DNA of 64,000 nucleotides. Origin: Desulfovibrio sp. (GTDB taxonomy: Bacteria; Desulfobacterota; Desulfovibrionia; Desulfovibrionales; Desulfovibrionaceae). The stretch lies in contig JAQYWK010000002.1 of NCBI GenBank assembly GCA_030145055.1, forward strand, positions 186,001 through 250,000, given 5' to 3'. Below, piece by piece: positions 55,073-63,924 of this stretch (its first letter is position 1; every line of letters starts with the position of its first letter). The position numbers and the translations under genes were made by a program. The notes below the pieces were generated by a model. That model worked only from the letters and a program-made list of their open reading frames with translations, did no database searches and was not told the DNA's origin.

Positions 55073-55692
55073 AAGGAACTGGTAAAACCACACAGATTAA
55101 AATGCTTGTAAAATTTCTTGAAGAGTCCGGTCACAATGTAGATGTTACACTTGAGCCGGGCGGCAGCCGAATTGGTAAAGAATTACGCAAAATACTTCTA
55201 AATATGGAAAGCACAGATATTACAGGCCAGTGTGAACTGTTTCTATACCTTGCAGATAGAGCTCAGCACGTAAGTCAGGTGATTAAGCCCGCTATGGAAG
55301 CTGGCAAAGTCGTTATATCGGACCGATTTGCAGACTCTACTATTGTTTATCAAGGGTACGGACGAGGTCTAGAACCTTTGCTGCTTCGAGAGCTTAATGA
55401 AGTCGCGGTATCCGGTTGCTGGCCGGACTTAACAATTTTGCTGGACATTGAGCCGGAACTTGGACTTAGAAGAGCCACGACCAGAAATATGGATGACAAC
55501 AAGACTCTTGAAGAAGGTCGCTTCGAGGCAGAATCAATTGATTTTCACACAAGAGTCCGCGAAGGGTATTTAACATGGGCGGCATTAAATAATGACAGAA
55601 TTAAAATTATTAATGCTGACCAAGCTCCTGATGAAGTTTTTATTCAAATAAAAGATAAAGTTTTAGCGGCACTTCAAAAAAGACAAGCTTAG
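55048..55692 (+). CDS. tmk: thymidylate kinase
   Basis: This 214-residue enzyme phosphorylates dTMP to dTDP. It shows the P-loop [35 protein letters not shown] and a lid region RRATTRN. Proper length for Tmk. AAAAAAGGGGG lies upstream of the ATG inside the preceding gene. Confidence 0.96.
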   Translation: MFITFEGIEGTGKTTQIKMLVKFLEESGHNVDVTLEPGGSRIGKELRKILLNMESTDITGQCELFLYLADRAQHVSQVIKPAMEAGKVVISDRFADSTIVYQGYGRGLEPLLLRELNEVAVSGCWPDLTILLDIEPELGLRRATTRNMDDNKTLEEGRFEAESIDFHTRVREGYLTWAALNNDRIKIINADQAPDEVFIQIKDKVLAALQKRQA

Positions 55693-56224
55693 TCTTACTA
55701 AGCACACTAAAAACATCTAAGTTCTTATATTAAAACATTTTTTAAGAAGATTTTCTCCTCTTGCTGGAGAAGATCTTCTTTTTTTTTGAAAGTAACACTT
55801 TTCAAGAAAAGGTGTCACCATGGCTCATGTGATTGAATTAATCATAAATATGGTTAGAATGATACTATGGCATAAATAAGGCAAACATAATGCATAACAA
55901 ATAGATAATCGTGCTAATTGGTGCTGATTTTGTCTATGAAAGGGGCAGTAATTCATCTAAATCATGAAATTAGTATTATGGGTTGACGCAGTCATAGTTA
56001 AATGGTTTATGTATAATCAGTATTACCAATAGTTAAGCCGTTGCTTGGACAAGAGATTTAGACTTTTTACATGTGTTTGTGAAGTCTACTTGCAACAGCA
56101 CAAGGGTATATTATTAGTTCAAACCCACGGTTTCCGGCGCTGGATATGTTTCTAGTTCCACTATGGAAACGGTGTCGTCAGAGAGCATGACTCTTTGATA
56201 TCTAATTAGAGGATGGAGGTTTTT
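55693..56224. other. long leader region of the hydrogenase operon
   Basis: There is no credible gene in these 532 bases. They begin with the tmk terminator (about 55743-55790). A hairpin (CACGGTTTCC at 56126-56135 with GGAAACGGTG at 56165-56174, one mismatch) lies 50 bases before the hynB start. A near-consensus -10 TATAAT sits around 56012, but no well-placed -35 was found. A long untranslated leader is likely. Confidence 0.5.
55743..55790 (+). terminator. tmk terminator
   Basis: AAGAAGATTTTCTCC pairs with GGAGAAGATCTTCTT (one internal bulge), followed by nine or more T's. Confidence 0.85.
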
Positions 56225-57172
56225 ATGAAATTCTCTGTGGGACTCGGAAAAGAAGGAGCGGAGCAACGCCTGGAGCAGAATGGCGTATCACGCCGTGACT
56301 TTATGAAGTTCTGCGCAACAACTGCCGCTATTATGGGTATGGGACCTGCTTACGCTACTGAAGTAGCTGCTGCTCTTACCCAGAAAAGGCGTCCGTCTGT
56401 TGTATATCTGCACATGGCCGAATGTACCGGATGTTCAGAGGCTGTTCTTCGTACTGTTTCTCCTTACATCGATGCTTTGATTCTAGACACGATTTCTCTC
56501 GATTACCATGAAACGATCATGGCGGCGGCAGGACATGCTGCTGAAGAAGCTTTACATGAAGCAATAAATGCTCCTGAAGGCTTTATCTGCGTTATTGAGG
56601 GTGGAATACCTACTGCTCACGAAGGAGTAATGGGTAAGGTTGCCGGAAAAACAATGCTTGATATTTGTAAGGAAATTGTTCCTAAAGCAATGGCTACCAT
56701 CTGTATCGGCACTTGTGCTTGTTACGGTGGAGTTCAAGCTGCTGCACCAAATCCATCTCAGGCAATGGGCGTAAGCGAAGCACTTGGCGGAGTTACTACT
56801 GTAAATCTACCTGGTTGCCCAACTAATCCATTCAACTTTGTTGGCGCAGTTGTTCACTTCCTTACTAAGGGTGTTCCTGAGCTTGATAGTGATGGTCGTC
56901 CGACTCTCTTCTACGGTGAGACTGTCCATGACAATTGCCCAAGACTGAAGCATTTTGAAGCTGACGAATTTGCACCATCTTTCAGTTCCGAAGAAGCTAG
57001 AAAGGGCTACTGCCTTTACGAGCTAGGCTGTAAGGGACCGGATACATACAACAACTGTCCAAAAGTCAAGTTTAATCAGACCAACTGGCCTATTGAAGCT
57101 GGACATCCGTGCATCGGTTGTAGTGAGCCAGACTTCTGGGATGCAATGAGCCCGTTCTACGAGCAGGGTTAA
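56225..57172 (+). CDS. hynB: periplasmic [NiFe] hydrogenase small subunit
   Basis: This 315-residue electron-transfer subunit has a Tat signal ([17 protein letters not shown], near residue 22) and the Cys set for three Fe-S clusters: [18 protein letters not shown] and LPGCPTNP for the proximal cluster, and [32 protein letters not shown] for the distal and medial ones. The start at 56225 is chosen because GGAGG lies eight bases upstream (a further ATG at 56213 overlaps that site). It is co-exported with HynA to the periplasm, where it oxidises H2 and feeds cytochrome c3. Confidence 0.97.
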   Translation: MKFSVGLGKEGAEQRLEQNGVSRRDFMKFCATTAAIMGMGPAYATEVAAALTQKRRPSVVYLHMAECTGCSEAVLRTVSPYIDALILDTISLDYHETIMAAAGHAAEEALHEAINAPEGFICVIEGGIPTAHEGVMGKVAGKTMLDICKEIVPKAMATICIGTCACYGGVQAAAPNPSQAMGVSEALGGVTTVNLPGCPTNPFNFVGAVVHFLTKGVPELDSDGRPTLFYGETVHDNCPRLKHFEADEFAPSFSSEEARKGYCLYELGCKGPDTYNNCPKVKFNQTNWPIEAGHPCIGCSEPDFWDAMSPFYEQG

Positions 57173-57231
57173 TTACATCATTTAATTAGAAGTTAGTTGA
57201 AGTTTACATTCTATTTTTTGGAGGATTGTAT

Positions 57232-58941
57232 ATGTCTGGATGTAAGTCTAAATCGGGGCCAGCTGTTGCGGCCACCCCTTTTGATAAGAATTACTCAGGT
57301 CCCGTTACGGTTGACCCGCTTACTCGAATCGAAGGACATTTGAAAATTGAAGTTGAAGTTGAGAATGGTAAAGTCAGTAACGTATGGTCCAGCGCACAGC
57401 TGTTCCGCGGACTGGAAATCATTCTTAAAGGACGTGATCCTAGAGATGCACAGCATTTCACTCAGCGTTCCTGTGGTGTTTGTACTTACGTACATGCTCT
57501 TGCTTCAACCCGTGCAGTTGAGAATGCTGTAGGCGTTGATAAACAACTCCCTGCAAACGCTAGAATTATTCGTAATCTGGTTATGGCTTCTCAGTATCTA
57601 CATGATCATATTGTTCATTTCTATCACCTACATGCCCTTGACTGGGTAGACGTTGTAAGCGGACTTCAAGCTGATCCTGTTAAGGCAGCGAAACTCGCAA
57701 ACAGCATGTCATCACGCGTTACTAAACCAGAAGATCTCAAAGCTGTTCAGACTAAACTGAAAGCATTTGTTGATTCCGGTCAGCTTGGTATTTTTACCAA
57801 TGCATACTTCCTCGGTGGTCACGATGCGTACTATCTGAAACCTGAAGAAAACCTTATCGCAACAGCTCATTACCTTGAAGGACTGCATCTTCAGGTTAAA
57901 GCTGCCCGTGCTATGGCTGTATTCGGAGCTAAGAACCCGCATCCTCAGTTCACCATCGTTGGTGGTGTAACTTGTTACGAATCTTTATCAAAAGAACGTA
58001 TCCAAGAGTTCAAAGATCTATACAAAGAAACTAAAGCATTCGTTGATGAATGCTACATTCCTGATCTCTTAATGGTTGCTTCCAACTATAAAGATTGGGC
58101 TGGAATCGGCGGAACTCAGAACTTCCTAAGCTTCGGTGAATTCCCAAGTGATGAAACAGACATTAACAGTCGCTTCATCCCTCAGGGTGTAATTATGAAC
58201 CGTGACCTTAGTAACGTTATGGACTTCGACCCTAACGCTATCAAAGAAGACATCAAACACAGCTGGTATAAGGGTGAGTCTTCCTTACATCCTTATGATG
58301 GCGAAACTGATCCTCAGTATACTAATTACGAAGACAGAGACCGTTACTCATGGATGAAAGCTCCTCGTTATAAAGGCGAGTCCATGGAAGTTGGTCCTCT
58401 TGCTCATGTTCTCACAGCTTACGCTAAGGGAAATAAAGCATTCGTACCTGTTGTTGATAGCGTTCTCGGTACCCTCGGCGTTGGAAAAGAAGCTCTTTTC
58501 TCAACTCTTGGACGTACTGCAGCTCGTGGTATTGAAACCGCTGTTGTGGCAGGCGCCATGGAAGAGTGGGTTGATAACCTCGAAGACAACATTAATTCAG
58601 GAAACTCCGATATCGCAGTTGATTTTGAAATGCCTTCTGAAGCTGAGGGTGTCGGTTTTGTTGGTGCACCTCGCGGAGCACTGTCTCACTGGATTAAAAT
58701 TAAAGGCGGCAAAATCGAGAACTTCCAGCTTGTTGTTCCATCAACATGGAATCTCGGACCTCGCTGTAACCAGAACAAAATGTCCGCAGTTGAAGAAGCC
58801 CTTATCGGAACTCCAATTGCTGATGCTAAACGTCCTGTTGAAATTCTACGTACTGTTCATTCATACGATCCTTGCATTGCTTGTGGTGTGCATGTTATTG
58901 ATGCGAGAACTAACGAGGTTCACAAGTTTAAGGTGATGTAA
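57232..58941 (+). CDS. hynA: periplasmic [NiFe] hydrogenase large subunit
   Basis: This 569-residue catalytic subunit binds the Ni-Fe site through RSCGVC (near residue 81) and DPCIACGVH at the C-terminus. The last 15 residues after that His (VIDARTNEVHKFKVM) are removed by the maturation protease after Ni insertion. The start at ATG 57232 has GGAGG upstream. It lacks its own signal and travels with HynB. A terminator follows before the protease gene. Confidence 0.97.
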   Translation: MSGCKSKSGPAVAATPFDKNYSGPVTVDPLTRIEGHLKIEVEVENGKVSNVWSSAQLFRGLEIILKGRDPRDAQHFTQRSCGVCTYVHALASTRAVENAVGVDKQLPANARIIRNLVMASQYLHDHIVHFYHLHALDWVDVVSGLQADPVKAAKLANSMSSRVTKPEDLKAVQTKLKAFVDSGQLGIFTNAYFLGGHDAYYLKPEENLIATAHYLEGLHLQVKAARAMAVFGAKNPHPQFTIVGGVTCYESLSKERIQEFKDLYKETKAFVDECYIPDLLMVASNYKDWAGIGGTQNFLSFGEFPSDETDINSRFIPQGVIMNRDLSNVMDFDPNAIKEDIKHSWYKGESSLHPYDGETDPQYTNYEDRDRYSWMKAPRYKGESMEVGPLAHVLTAYAKGNKAFVPVVDSVLGTLGVGKEALFSTLGRTAARGIETAVVAGAMEEWVDNLEDNINSGNSDIAVDFEMPSEAEGVGFVGAPRGALSHWIKIKGGKIENFQLVVPSTWNLGPRCNQNKMSAVEEALIGTPIADAKRPVEILRTVHSYDPCIACGVHVIDARTNEVHKFKVM

Positions 58942-58962
58942 ATCCCTTAATTTAGATTACTT

Positions 58963-58996
58963 AACGGGAACTCGGCCTCGCTGAGTTCCCGTTTTT
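58963..58996 (+). terminator. terminator between hynA and the maturation protease
   Basis: AACGGGAACTC (58963-58973) pairs with GAGTTCCCGTT (58983-58993) and is followed by a T-run, 22 bases after hynA. Partial read-through is needed for the two maturation genes. Confidence 0.8.
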
Positions 58997-59014
58997 CATT
59001 TAAAAAGGATTAAG

Positions 59015-59503
59015 ATGTCTGATAATAAAAAAATTTTAGTTCTTGGAGTTGGAAATATTCTTTTCACAGATGAAGGTATCGGCGTAAAAGTTGTTACCGA
59101 TTTAGAAAAAGAATTCTCTTTCTCACCGAACGTAACCCTTATGGATGGCGGCACACTCGGAACCATCTTAATGGGCCCCATTATGGAATGTGATATGCTC
59201 ATCGTGGTCGATGCTGTACTTGGAGATGATAAACCTGGTTCTGTTTACCGCTTGACAGGAGAGGATTTACGTAAGAGTCTTGCCTTTAAAGATTCCATGC
59301 ATCAGACAGACTTACTCGATACATTAGTTTTATGTGATCTATGCGACAGCCGCCCGGATTGTGTTGTCGTAGGTATTGAGCCTTTTGATTACGAGACAAT
59401 GTGCGAGCATGTTTCTGACACTGTTAACGTACAGCTTCCGGTTATGAAGGAAAAAGTACTTGTAGAAGTGAAAGCTGCCGGCGGTAGTTTTAATCCTTTG
59501 TAA
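59015..59503 (+). CDS. hupD: hydrogenase maturation protease
   Basis: This 162-residue HupD/HyaD/HynC-type endopeptidase cleaves the HynA C-terminus. It has the family start GVGNILFTDEGIGVKVV with the Ni-sensing Glu, and MDGGTLGTILMGPI and VVDAVLGDDKPGS. It has AAGGA before the ATG and the correct place in the operon. Confidence 0.95.
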   Translation: MSDNKKILVLGVGNILFTDEGIGVKVVTDLEKEFSFSPNVTLMDGGTLGTILMGPIMECDMLIVVDAVLGDDKPGSVYRLTGEDLRKSLAFKDSMHQTDLLDTLVLCDLCDSRPDCVVVGIEPFDYETMCEHVSDTVNVQLPVMKEKVLVEVKAAGGSFNPL

Positions 59504-59538
59504 GCCTAGCCATTAACCGTAAATAAGGGGTTTATTTC

Positions 59539-59796
59539 ATGTGTTTAGCTATTCCTGTTGAAATTGAGTCCATTAATGACAAGATGGCACATTGTCGTGT
59601 GGGTGAAGGTGAGACATACCTTGATGTTTCGTTAATGCTTATGGCAGAAGACGTTAAGGTAGGGGATTATTTAATAGTTCATGCGGGTTTTGCTCTTCGT
59701 AAAATTGAGACATCCGAAGCTGAAGAGACTCTTAAAATATTACGAGAGATGCTCAATTTAGCTGATGGAACAAAACCGGAAGCCTGCGGATTTTAA
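59539..59796 (+). CDS. hypC: HypC/HupF hydrogenase assembly chaperone
   Basis: This 85-residue protein starts MCLAIPVEIESI with the essential Cys2 and contains VGDYLIVHAGFALRKI. It delivers the Fe(CN)2CO unit to the large subunit. It is the last gene of the operon; other hyp genes are elsewhere. Confidence 0.95.
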   Translation: MCLAIPVEIESINDKMAHCRVGEGETYLDVSLMLMAEDVKVGDYLIVHAGFALRKIETSEAEETLKILREMLNLADGTKPEACGF

Positions 59797-59865
59797 TTCC
59801 ATATTTAGTTTTCACGATAGGTCTTATGGTATCAATCCATTTTAGGACGAGACAGCTATCAATTT

Positions 59866-59907
59866 AAAGGTCCTGAATCTTATAAATAAGATTCAGGACC
59901 TTTTTTT
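59866..59907 (+). terminator. hydrogenase operon terminator
   Basis: A long stem, AAAGGTCCTGAATCTTA with TAAGATTCAGGACCTTT, is followed by seven T's. Confidence 0.9.
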
Positions 59908-59928
59908 GTTTTATAAACTCCACAAGAA

Positions 59929-59965
59929 AAAGGCTTAGAAGAATAGTCTCCTAAGCCTTTATGAT
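59929..59965 (-). terminator. terminator of the lectin-like gene
   Basis: AAAGGCTTAG (59929-59938) pairs with CTAAGCCTTT (59951-59960), with T's on the minus strand. Confidence 0.7.
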
Positions 59966-60001
59966 AACGTCTAGAACGTCCAACAATTGAAACGAGAACC
60001 C

Positions 60002-60562
60002 TTACTTCTTAAACTTACGTTTAAATCCAGAAAGTCCGACAACGCCAGCTCCCAGCAACCAAATTGCCGCTGGAATCGGAGTAGGGGTAGTGGATGTTTC
60101 TACAACATAACCTTTGATCATCTCATTAACAGCACTACCTTCATCATTCCATTGAAATTGGTATCTGGAATCGGTACTAAGATGAATTTCATTAATTTGT
60201 GCATTATTGGGTTCCGAACTTGACCAATCTGCAAAATTCCACTCTTCACCAGTTACCCAGTTCCAATTATCAGTTGGAGTGGATTTATCATTATCACCAG
60301 TTTGGTAAGCACCAAGCCAGTAAGCATCTTTTTTATTTTTTAAAATTCTATCTTTAAGAAAATTATTTTCCTCAAGAGAAGTTATGGTTGCAAGATGTCC
60401 GCCTGCTGCTTCAGCAGCGAGCTTAGCATCGTTCCATGAAATCCCTTTCGAAGTAACTATTATATATTCAGAATCACCAAATGAATAATTTGAAGCTGCT
60501 GCTGGAACTGCCAGCAAAATCATCAGTAAAACCGAGACAAGCAGCATAGACTTATTTTTCAT
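60002..60562 (-). CDS. secreted C-type-lectin-like protein with VPLPA-CTERM-type tail
   Basis: This 186-residue protein has a signal peptide (1-23, ending AAA), a C-type lectin fold (WNDAKLAAEAAGGHLATITS, then AYWLGAYQTG, WNWVTGEEWNFADWSSSEPNN, ending QFQWNDEG) and a C-terminal sorting tail: PTPIPAAIWLLGAGVVGLSGF plus RKFKK. That tail belongs to the VPLPA/PEP-CTERM group processed by exosortases. It would be surface-attached and might bind sugar polymer. No exosortase is seen in the window. Confidence 0.87.
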   Translation of the reverse strand: MKNKSMLLVSVLLMILLAVPAAASNYSFGDSEYIIVTSKGISWNDAKLAAEAAGGHLATITSLEENNFLKDRILKNKKDAYWLGAYQTGDNDKSTPTDNWNWVTGEEWNFADWSSSEPNNAQINEIHLSTDSRYQFQWNDEGSAVNEMIKGYVVETSTTPTPIPAAIWLLGAGVVGLSGFKRKFKK

Positions 60563-60749
60563 ATTTACCTCCCCAGGAAATATTATAGCTAAAATAAATT
60601 AAATGCGATGTCTAATTTATATATATTCAAGTTTGTAATATAGCAAGTATCTTAAGTTGCATTCAGTAGTGACCAAATAAATCTATATAATAGTTAATAA
60701 GTTTAAATTTTTACTATTTATACTCACATTAATAGGTAGTTGATTAAAA

Positions 60750-60792
60750 AAGTAAAAGCCTTTTCCAAGATGGAAAAAGCTTTTACTTTATG
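60750..60792. terminator. terminator of the flavoprotein gene
   Basis: AAAGTAAAAGC-TTTTCCA pairs with TGGAAAA-GCTTTTACTTT, 34 bases after the flavoprotein stop on the minus strand. Confidence 0.75.
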
Positions 60793-60825
60793 ATATTTTT
60801 TTTAATAAAAAATTATTATAAAAAA

Positions 60826-61431
60826 CTAATCACGTGGCGCAGGATAAGACTCAATATGGGGCTTTATAGCTTTACCAAGCCACGCAATTGCCATTCCTAA
60901 ATGGTTCATATTGCGAATCCCTTCAGAATCATTCACCACATCACCTTTTTCTCTACCGTAGCCCATATTCCAATATGTTGAACCAGGAACAATCATCTGA
61001 CTCATAAGGAACATGTGATTAATTGTATCAAAAACGTGTGTAGCTCCTCCTCGTCTCACTGCAACCACAGCTGCTCCTATCTTCCCACGTAAAACCTGAT
61101 CGTTTGCAATTGAAACAAGACCTGCACGATCCAAAACAGCTTTAAGCTCAGCTGAAACATCTGTGAAATATGTAGGAGATCCGAAAATGATGGCATCTGC
61201 TCTGGAGATCTTTTCAAATATATCATTGAAATTATCCGTTTTAAGAACACACTTATTATCTTTATTTTCCATACACTTATAACACGCCATACAACCATGC
61301 ATGGGTTTTCCACCAACTTTAATAAGCTCAGTCTCCCATCCTGCTTCAGCAAGAGGTTCTAGTGTTGTTTCTAACAATATTTCTGTATTGCCACCTTTGC
61401 GTGGACTTCCGTTAATAGCTAATGCGTACAT
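60826..61431 (-). CDS. iron-sulfur flavoprotein / NADPH-dependent FMN reductase family
   Basis: From ATG 61431 (GGAG seven bases upstream; the frame runs ten codons further) this 201-residue protein is a flavodoxin-fold reductase: FMN-binding SPRKGGNTEILLE, then a HGCMACYKCMENKDNKC cysteine cluster as in iron-sulfur flavoproteins, and GSPTYFTDVSAELKAVLDRAG. It may reduce quinones or other electrophiles. It is divergent from an HxlR regulator, its likely controller. Confidence 0.9.
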   Translation of the reverse strand: MYALAINGSPRKGGNTEILLETTLEPLAEAGWETELIKVGGKPMHGCMACYKCMENKDNKCVLKTDNFNDIFEKISRADAIIFGSPTYFTDVSAELKAVLDRAGLVSIANDQVLRGKIGAAVVAVRRGGATHVFDTINHMFLMSQMIVPGSTYWNMGYGREKGDVVNDSEGIRNMNHLGMAIAWLGKAIKPHIESYPAPRD

Positions 61432-61491
61432 TTTTTTCTCCGTATTTAACGTTAAAGACAAATAGATAATAACCTAATCTTACTTTTGTAC

Positions 61492-61518
61492 AAGTACCCA
61501 CTTTTTTGTTATGTACTT
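61492..61518. promoter_or_regulatory. inverted repeat in the HxlR divergent region
   Basis: AAGTAC (61492-61497) and GTACTT (61513-61518) are separated by 15 bases, midway between the divergent starts. An HxlR dimer with effector-sensitive binding would be expected to bind here. Confidence 0.5.
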
Positions 61519-61549
61519 ACAGAAAAGATAGTATAAAGAGGTTTCGATT

Positions 61550-61933
61550 ATGCCATGCACCATAAAAGAGTTTAACGGTAAAGAGTATAAGTGTTTTTTT
61601 GAACTGACGCTACTTGTTATAGGTGGCAAGTGGAAACCGATTATTTTATATTTATTATTTCGTGATAAGGTTGTTAGGTTTGGTGAATTGCGCAAAAAAA
61701 TGCCAGAAATAACTGAAAGAATGCTCACTAAGCAACTTCGTGAACTTGAAGCAGATGGCCTTGTTCATCGTGAGGTTTACAAAGTCGTTCCGCCTAAGGT
61801 TGAATATTCACTGACACCCATTGGCGAAAGTTTAATGCCCGTCCTAGACAGCATGCGTGACTGGGGAGTAGAATATGAAGAATTTTTATATGGTGGAGAA
61901 GTATTAAAAGGTGAAGGATATGAGAAGAAGTAA
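61550..61933 (+). CDS. HxlR-family transcriptional regulator
   Basis: This 127-residue winged-helix protein has a Cys near the N-terminus (MPCTIKEF) and the family block LLVIGGKWKPIILYLL, ITERMLTKQLRELEADGLVHR, VEYSLTPIGESLMPVL. HxlR members sense electrophiles or oxidants, often through a Cys. It is divergent from the flavoprotein gene. Confidence 0.93.
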   Translation: MPCTIKEFNGKEYKCFFELTLLVIGGKWKPIILYLLFRDKVVRFGELRKKMPEITERMLTKQLRELEADGLVHREVYKVVPPKVEYSLTPIGESLMPVLDSMRDWGVEYEEFLYGGEVLKGEGYEKK

Positions 61934-61988
61934 TTATTTCACCTTTCGTTCTCTAAACTTAAGTGATATTTGTAAATATCTATAAATC

Positions 61989-63116
61989 ATGATTAAAAGT
62001 TGGGAAAAAATGATAAATAAAAATCGAATTTTAAAATTATTCTTAGATTTGGTGAAAATTGACAGCCCCTCTCTTAAAGAAAAGAACGTATCAAAATATC
62101 TTTGCGCTCTGATGGAAGAAAGAGGGTATGAGATTAAGCAGGATTCAGCGGGGGATGCATGTGGTGGGAATACCGGAAATGTGTATGTGCGCATTCCTGC
62201 AACAGGCGACGGGGAACCCATAGGTTTTTCCGCTCATATGGATTGCGTATATCCATGCTGCGGAGTTGTTCCTGTTATCAAAGATGGCATTGTGTACAGC
62301 TCAGGAGACACAGTTCTAGGTGGTGACGATAAAGCCGGACTCGCCACGATGATCGAAGCCGTCCAGCATCTCAAAGAAGAAAATATTCCGCATCCTGATA
62401 TATATTTGATGTTTTCGATTTGCGAAGAGTCAGGTATGCATGGCGCCAAGAATATGGACCTTAGTTTGTTTCCGGTGAAAGAAGTGGTTGTGCTCGATTC
62501 AGGCGGCGCTGTTAGCACCATTGTTATTGAAGCTCCCTCAAAAGCTGGCATTAATATTACTTTTATAGGAAAATCCGCGCACGCAGGCATTGCACCTGAA
62601 TCGGGTATAAGTGCTATACAAATTGCAGCAGAGGCTGTTTCACACATGAAGCTGATGCGCATTGATAAAAAAACAACCGCTAACCTTGGAAGAATTGAGG
62701 GGGGAGGAGCTACCAATATCGTAACAGATAAAGTTATGTTATCCGCGGAAGTTCGTTCTTCAAATGATCAAACGTTGCAGGATCTTATTGACCACATGAA
62801 ACAATGCTGCGCCGAAGCAGCAACGAAATTCGGTGGAGATTATAATTTCGAGTATGAGATTTCATATCCTGCACTGCATGTTGATAAAAACAGCCCTCTT
62901 TTAGCCAGAGCTGAACAAAGCTGCAAAAATATTGGACTAGAACCGAAGCGAGTCAGTACCGGTGGAGGAAGTGATTCCAATATTCTTTATGGCAAAGGAT
63001 ATAGCGCGCTGACCCTCGGAATTGGAATGAGCAAAGTGCACACACTTGAAGAGTTTATTGAGATTAAATCCTTAACAAATTGTGCAGAATTAGTTGCAGA
63101 TATGATGAAAAGCTAA
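61989..63116 (+). CDS. PepT-like M20 peptidase
   Basis: This 375-residue metallopeptidase of the M20/M42 group (tripeptidase T-like family) has FSAHMDCVYP (zinc His), GGDDKAGLATMIEAV (bridging Asp), ICEESGMHGAKNM (catalytic Glu) and VVVLDSGG. The dimerisation domain is about 185-300. ATG 62010, seven codons in, is an alternative start. It is probably cytoplasmic and degrades small peptides. Confidence 0.92.
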   Translation: MIKSWEKMINKNRILKLFLDLVKIDSPSLKEKNVSKYLCALMEERGYEIKQDSAGDACGGNTGNVYVRIPATGDGEPIGFSAHMDCVYPCCGVVPVIKDGIVYSSGDTVLGGDDKAGLATMIEAVQHLKEENIPHPDIYLMFSICEESGMHGAKNMDLSLFPVKEVVVLDSGGAVSTIVIEAPSKAGINITFIGKSAHAGIAPESGISAIQIAAEAVSHMKLMRIDKKTTANLGRIEGGGATNIVTDKVMLSAEVRSSNDQTLQDLIDHMKQCCAEAATKFGGDYNFEYEISYPALHVDKNSPLLARAEQSCKNIGLEPKRVSTGGGSDSNILYGKGYSALTLGIGMSKVHTLEEFIEIKSLTNCAELVADMMKS

Positions 63117-63123
63117 ACAATAA

Positions 63124-63163
63124 AAAAAGCGTGCTCAGTTCGATTGAACAGAGCACGCTTTAA
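63124..63163. terminator. bidirectional terminator
   Basis: AAAGCGTGCTC pairs with GAGCACGCTTT around a 15-base loop, between the convergent peptidase and cheZ genes. Confidence 0.85.
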
Positions 63164-63186
63164 AATTTATATATAATAAAAACTAA

Positions 63187-63924
63187 TTACATTCCGAGAG
63201 AGGCGAGTAGGTCGTCAACTTCACTCTGCTCAGATTTTTCGGTAGGACCCTTCAAGTCGCTCATCTGAACTTCAGCCACCTGATCTAATTCTTCAAGCGA
63301 TTTCTCAGGAGCTTTTTCGCGGGCCTTAATCTTAAGTCCTGTGGACATATATAAATCGAGAACAATTTTTTCTACACTTTTAATTGTGTCGACAATAATT
63401 TTAATTCTCTGTCCAGTTAAATCCTGAAAGCTCAAAGTTGTCATAATGGTCATGAGATCCGTTCCAAGTTCCTGATTAATCTCACCAAGCTTCGCACGTT
63501 GTTCTTTTTTAACGCCGCCGGATTCAAAAGCTTTGATGATGCCTGAAAGAGCGAACTGAGTTTCCTGAAGCTTCTCAACAATATCCATAATCTCTTGAGT
63601 AGCTTTCTCAGTTGTTCGCATAATGGCGTCTAACTGATCGGATGCTTCATTAAATAAATCATCTGGGTTAGCGTCTACCTGTACAGTTGAAGTTACCTGA
63701 GCAGGTCCTTTCTTAGCTTTAGAAACCTCATGGTAGATATCTTTTAACCCACTTTGGAGATCTTCATTAATTCTGCGATAAAATTCCCCTTCAAGCAGTG
63801 TTTTAGACATGCTCTTGGATATTTCTTTCTGAATAGCTGAAGTTATGCTTTCTTTTAAGCTTTTTGTCAGATCTTCAGAAACTTTTTCCATCATGTCACG
63901 CACGATTTGATCATCGTTAATCAC
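63187..63924 (-). CDS. cheZ: chemotaxis phosphatase CheZ
   Basis: This 245-residue, largely helical protein accelerates CheY-P dephosphorylation. It carries the active-site block MTTLSFQDLTGQRIKII (catalytic Gln) and the C-terminal CheY-binding tail VDDLLASLGM. The N-terminal 70 residues are coiled coil. The ORF runs to the right edge with room for its start (GGAG at about 63935). No other che gene is in the window. Confidence 0.94.
   Translation of the reverse strand: MINDDQIVRDMMEKVSEDLTKSLKESITSAIQKEISKSMSKTLLEGEFYRRINEDLQSGLKDIYHEVSKAKKGPAQVTSTVQVDANPDDLFNEASDQLDAIMRTTEKATQEIMDIVEKLQETQFALSGIIKAFESGGVKKEQRAKLGEINQELGTDLMTIMTTLSFQDLTGQRIKIIVDTIKSVEKIVLDLYMSTGLKIKAREKAPEKSLEELDQVAEVQMSDLKGPTEKSEQSEVDDLLASLGM

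Noticed and set aside
58391-58936. 181-residue frame inside the hydrogenase large subunit
   Set aside because: It is a +1 shadow of a strongly conserved gene, rich in Leu and without domain similarity.
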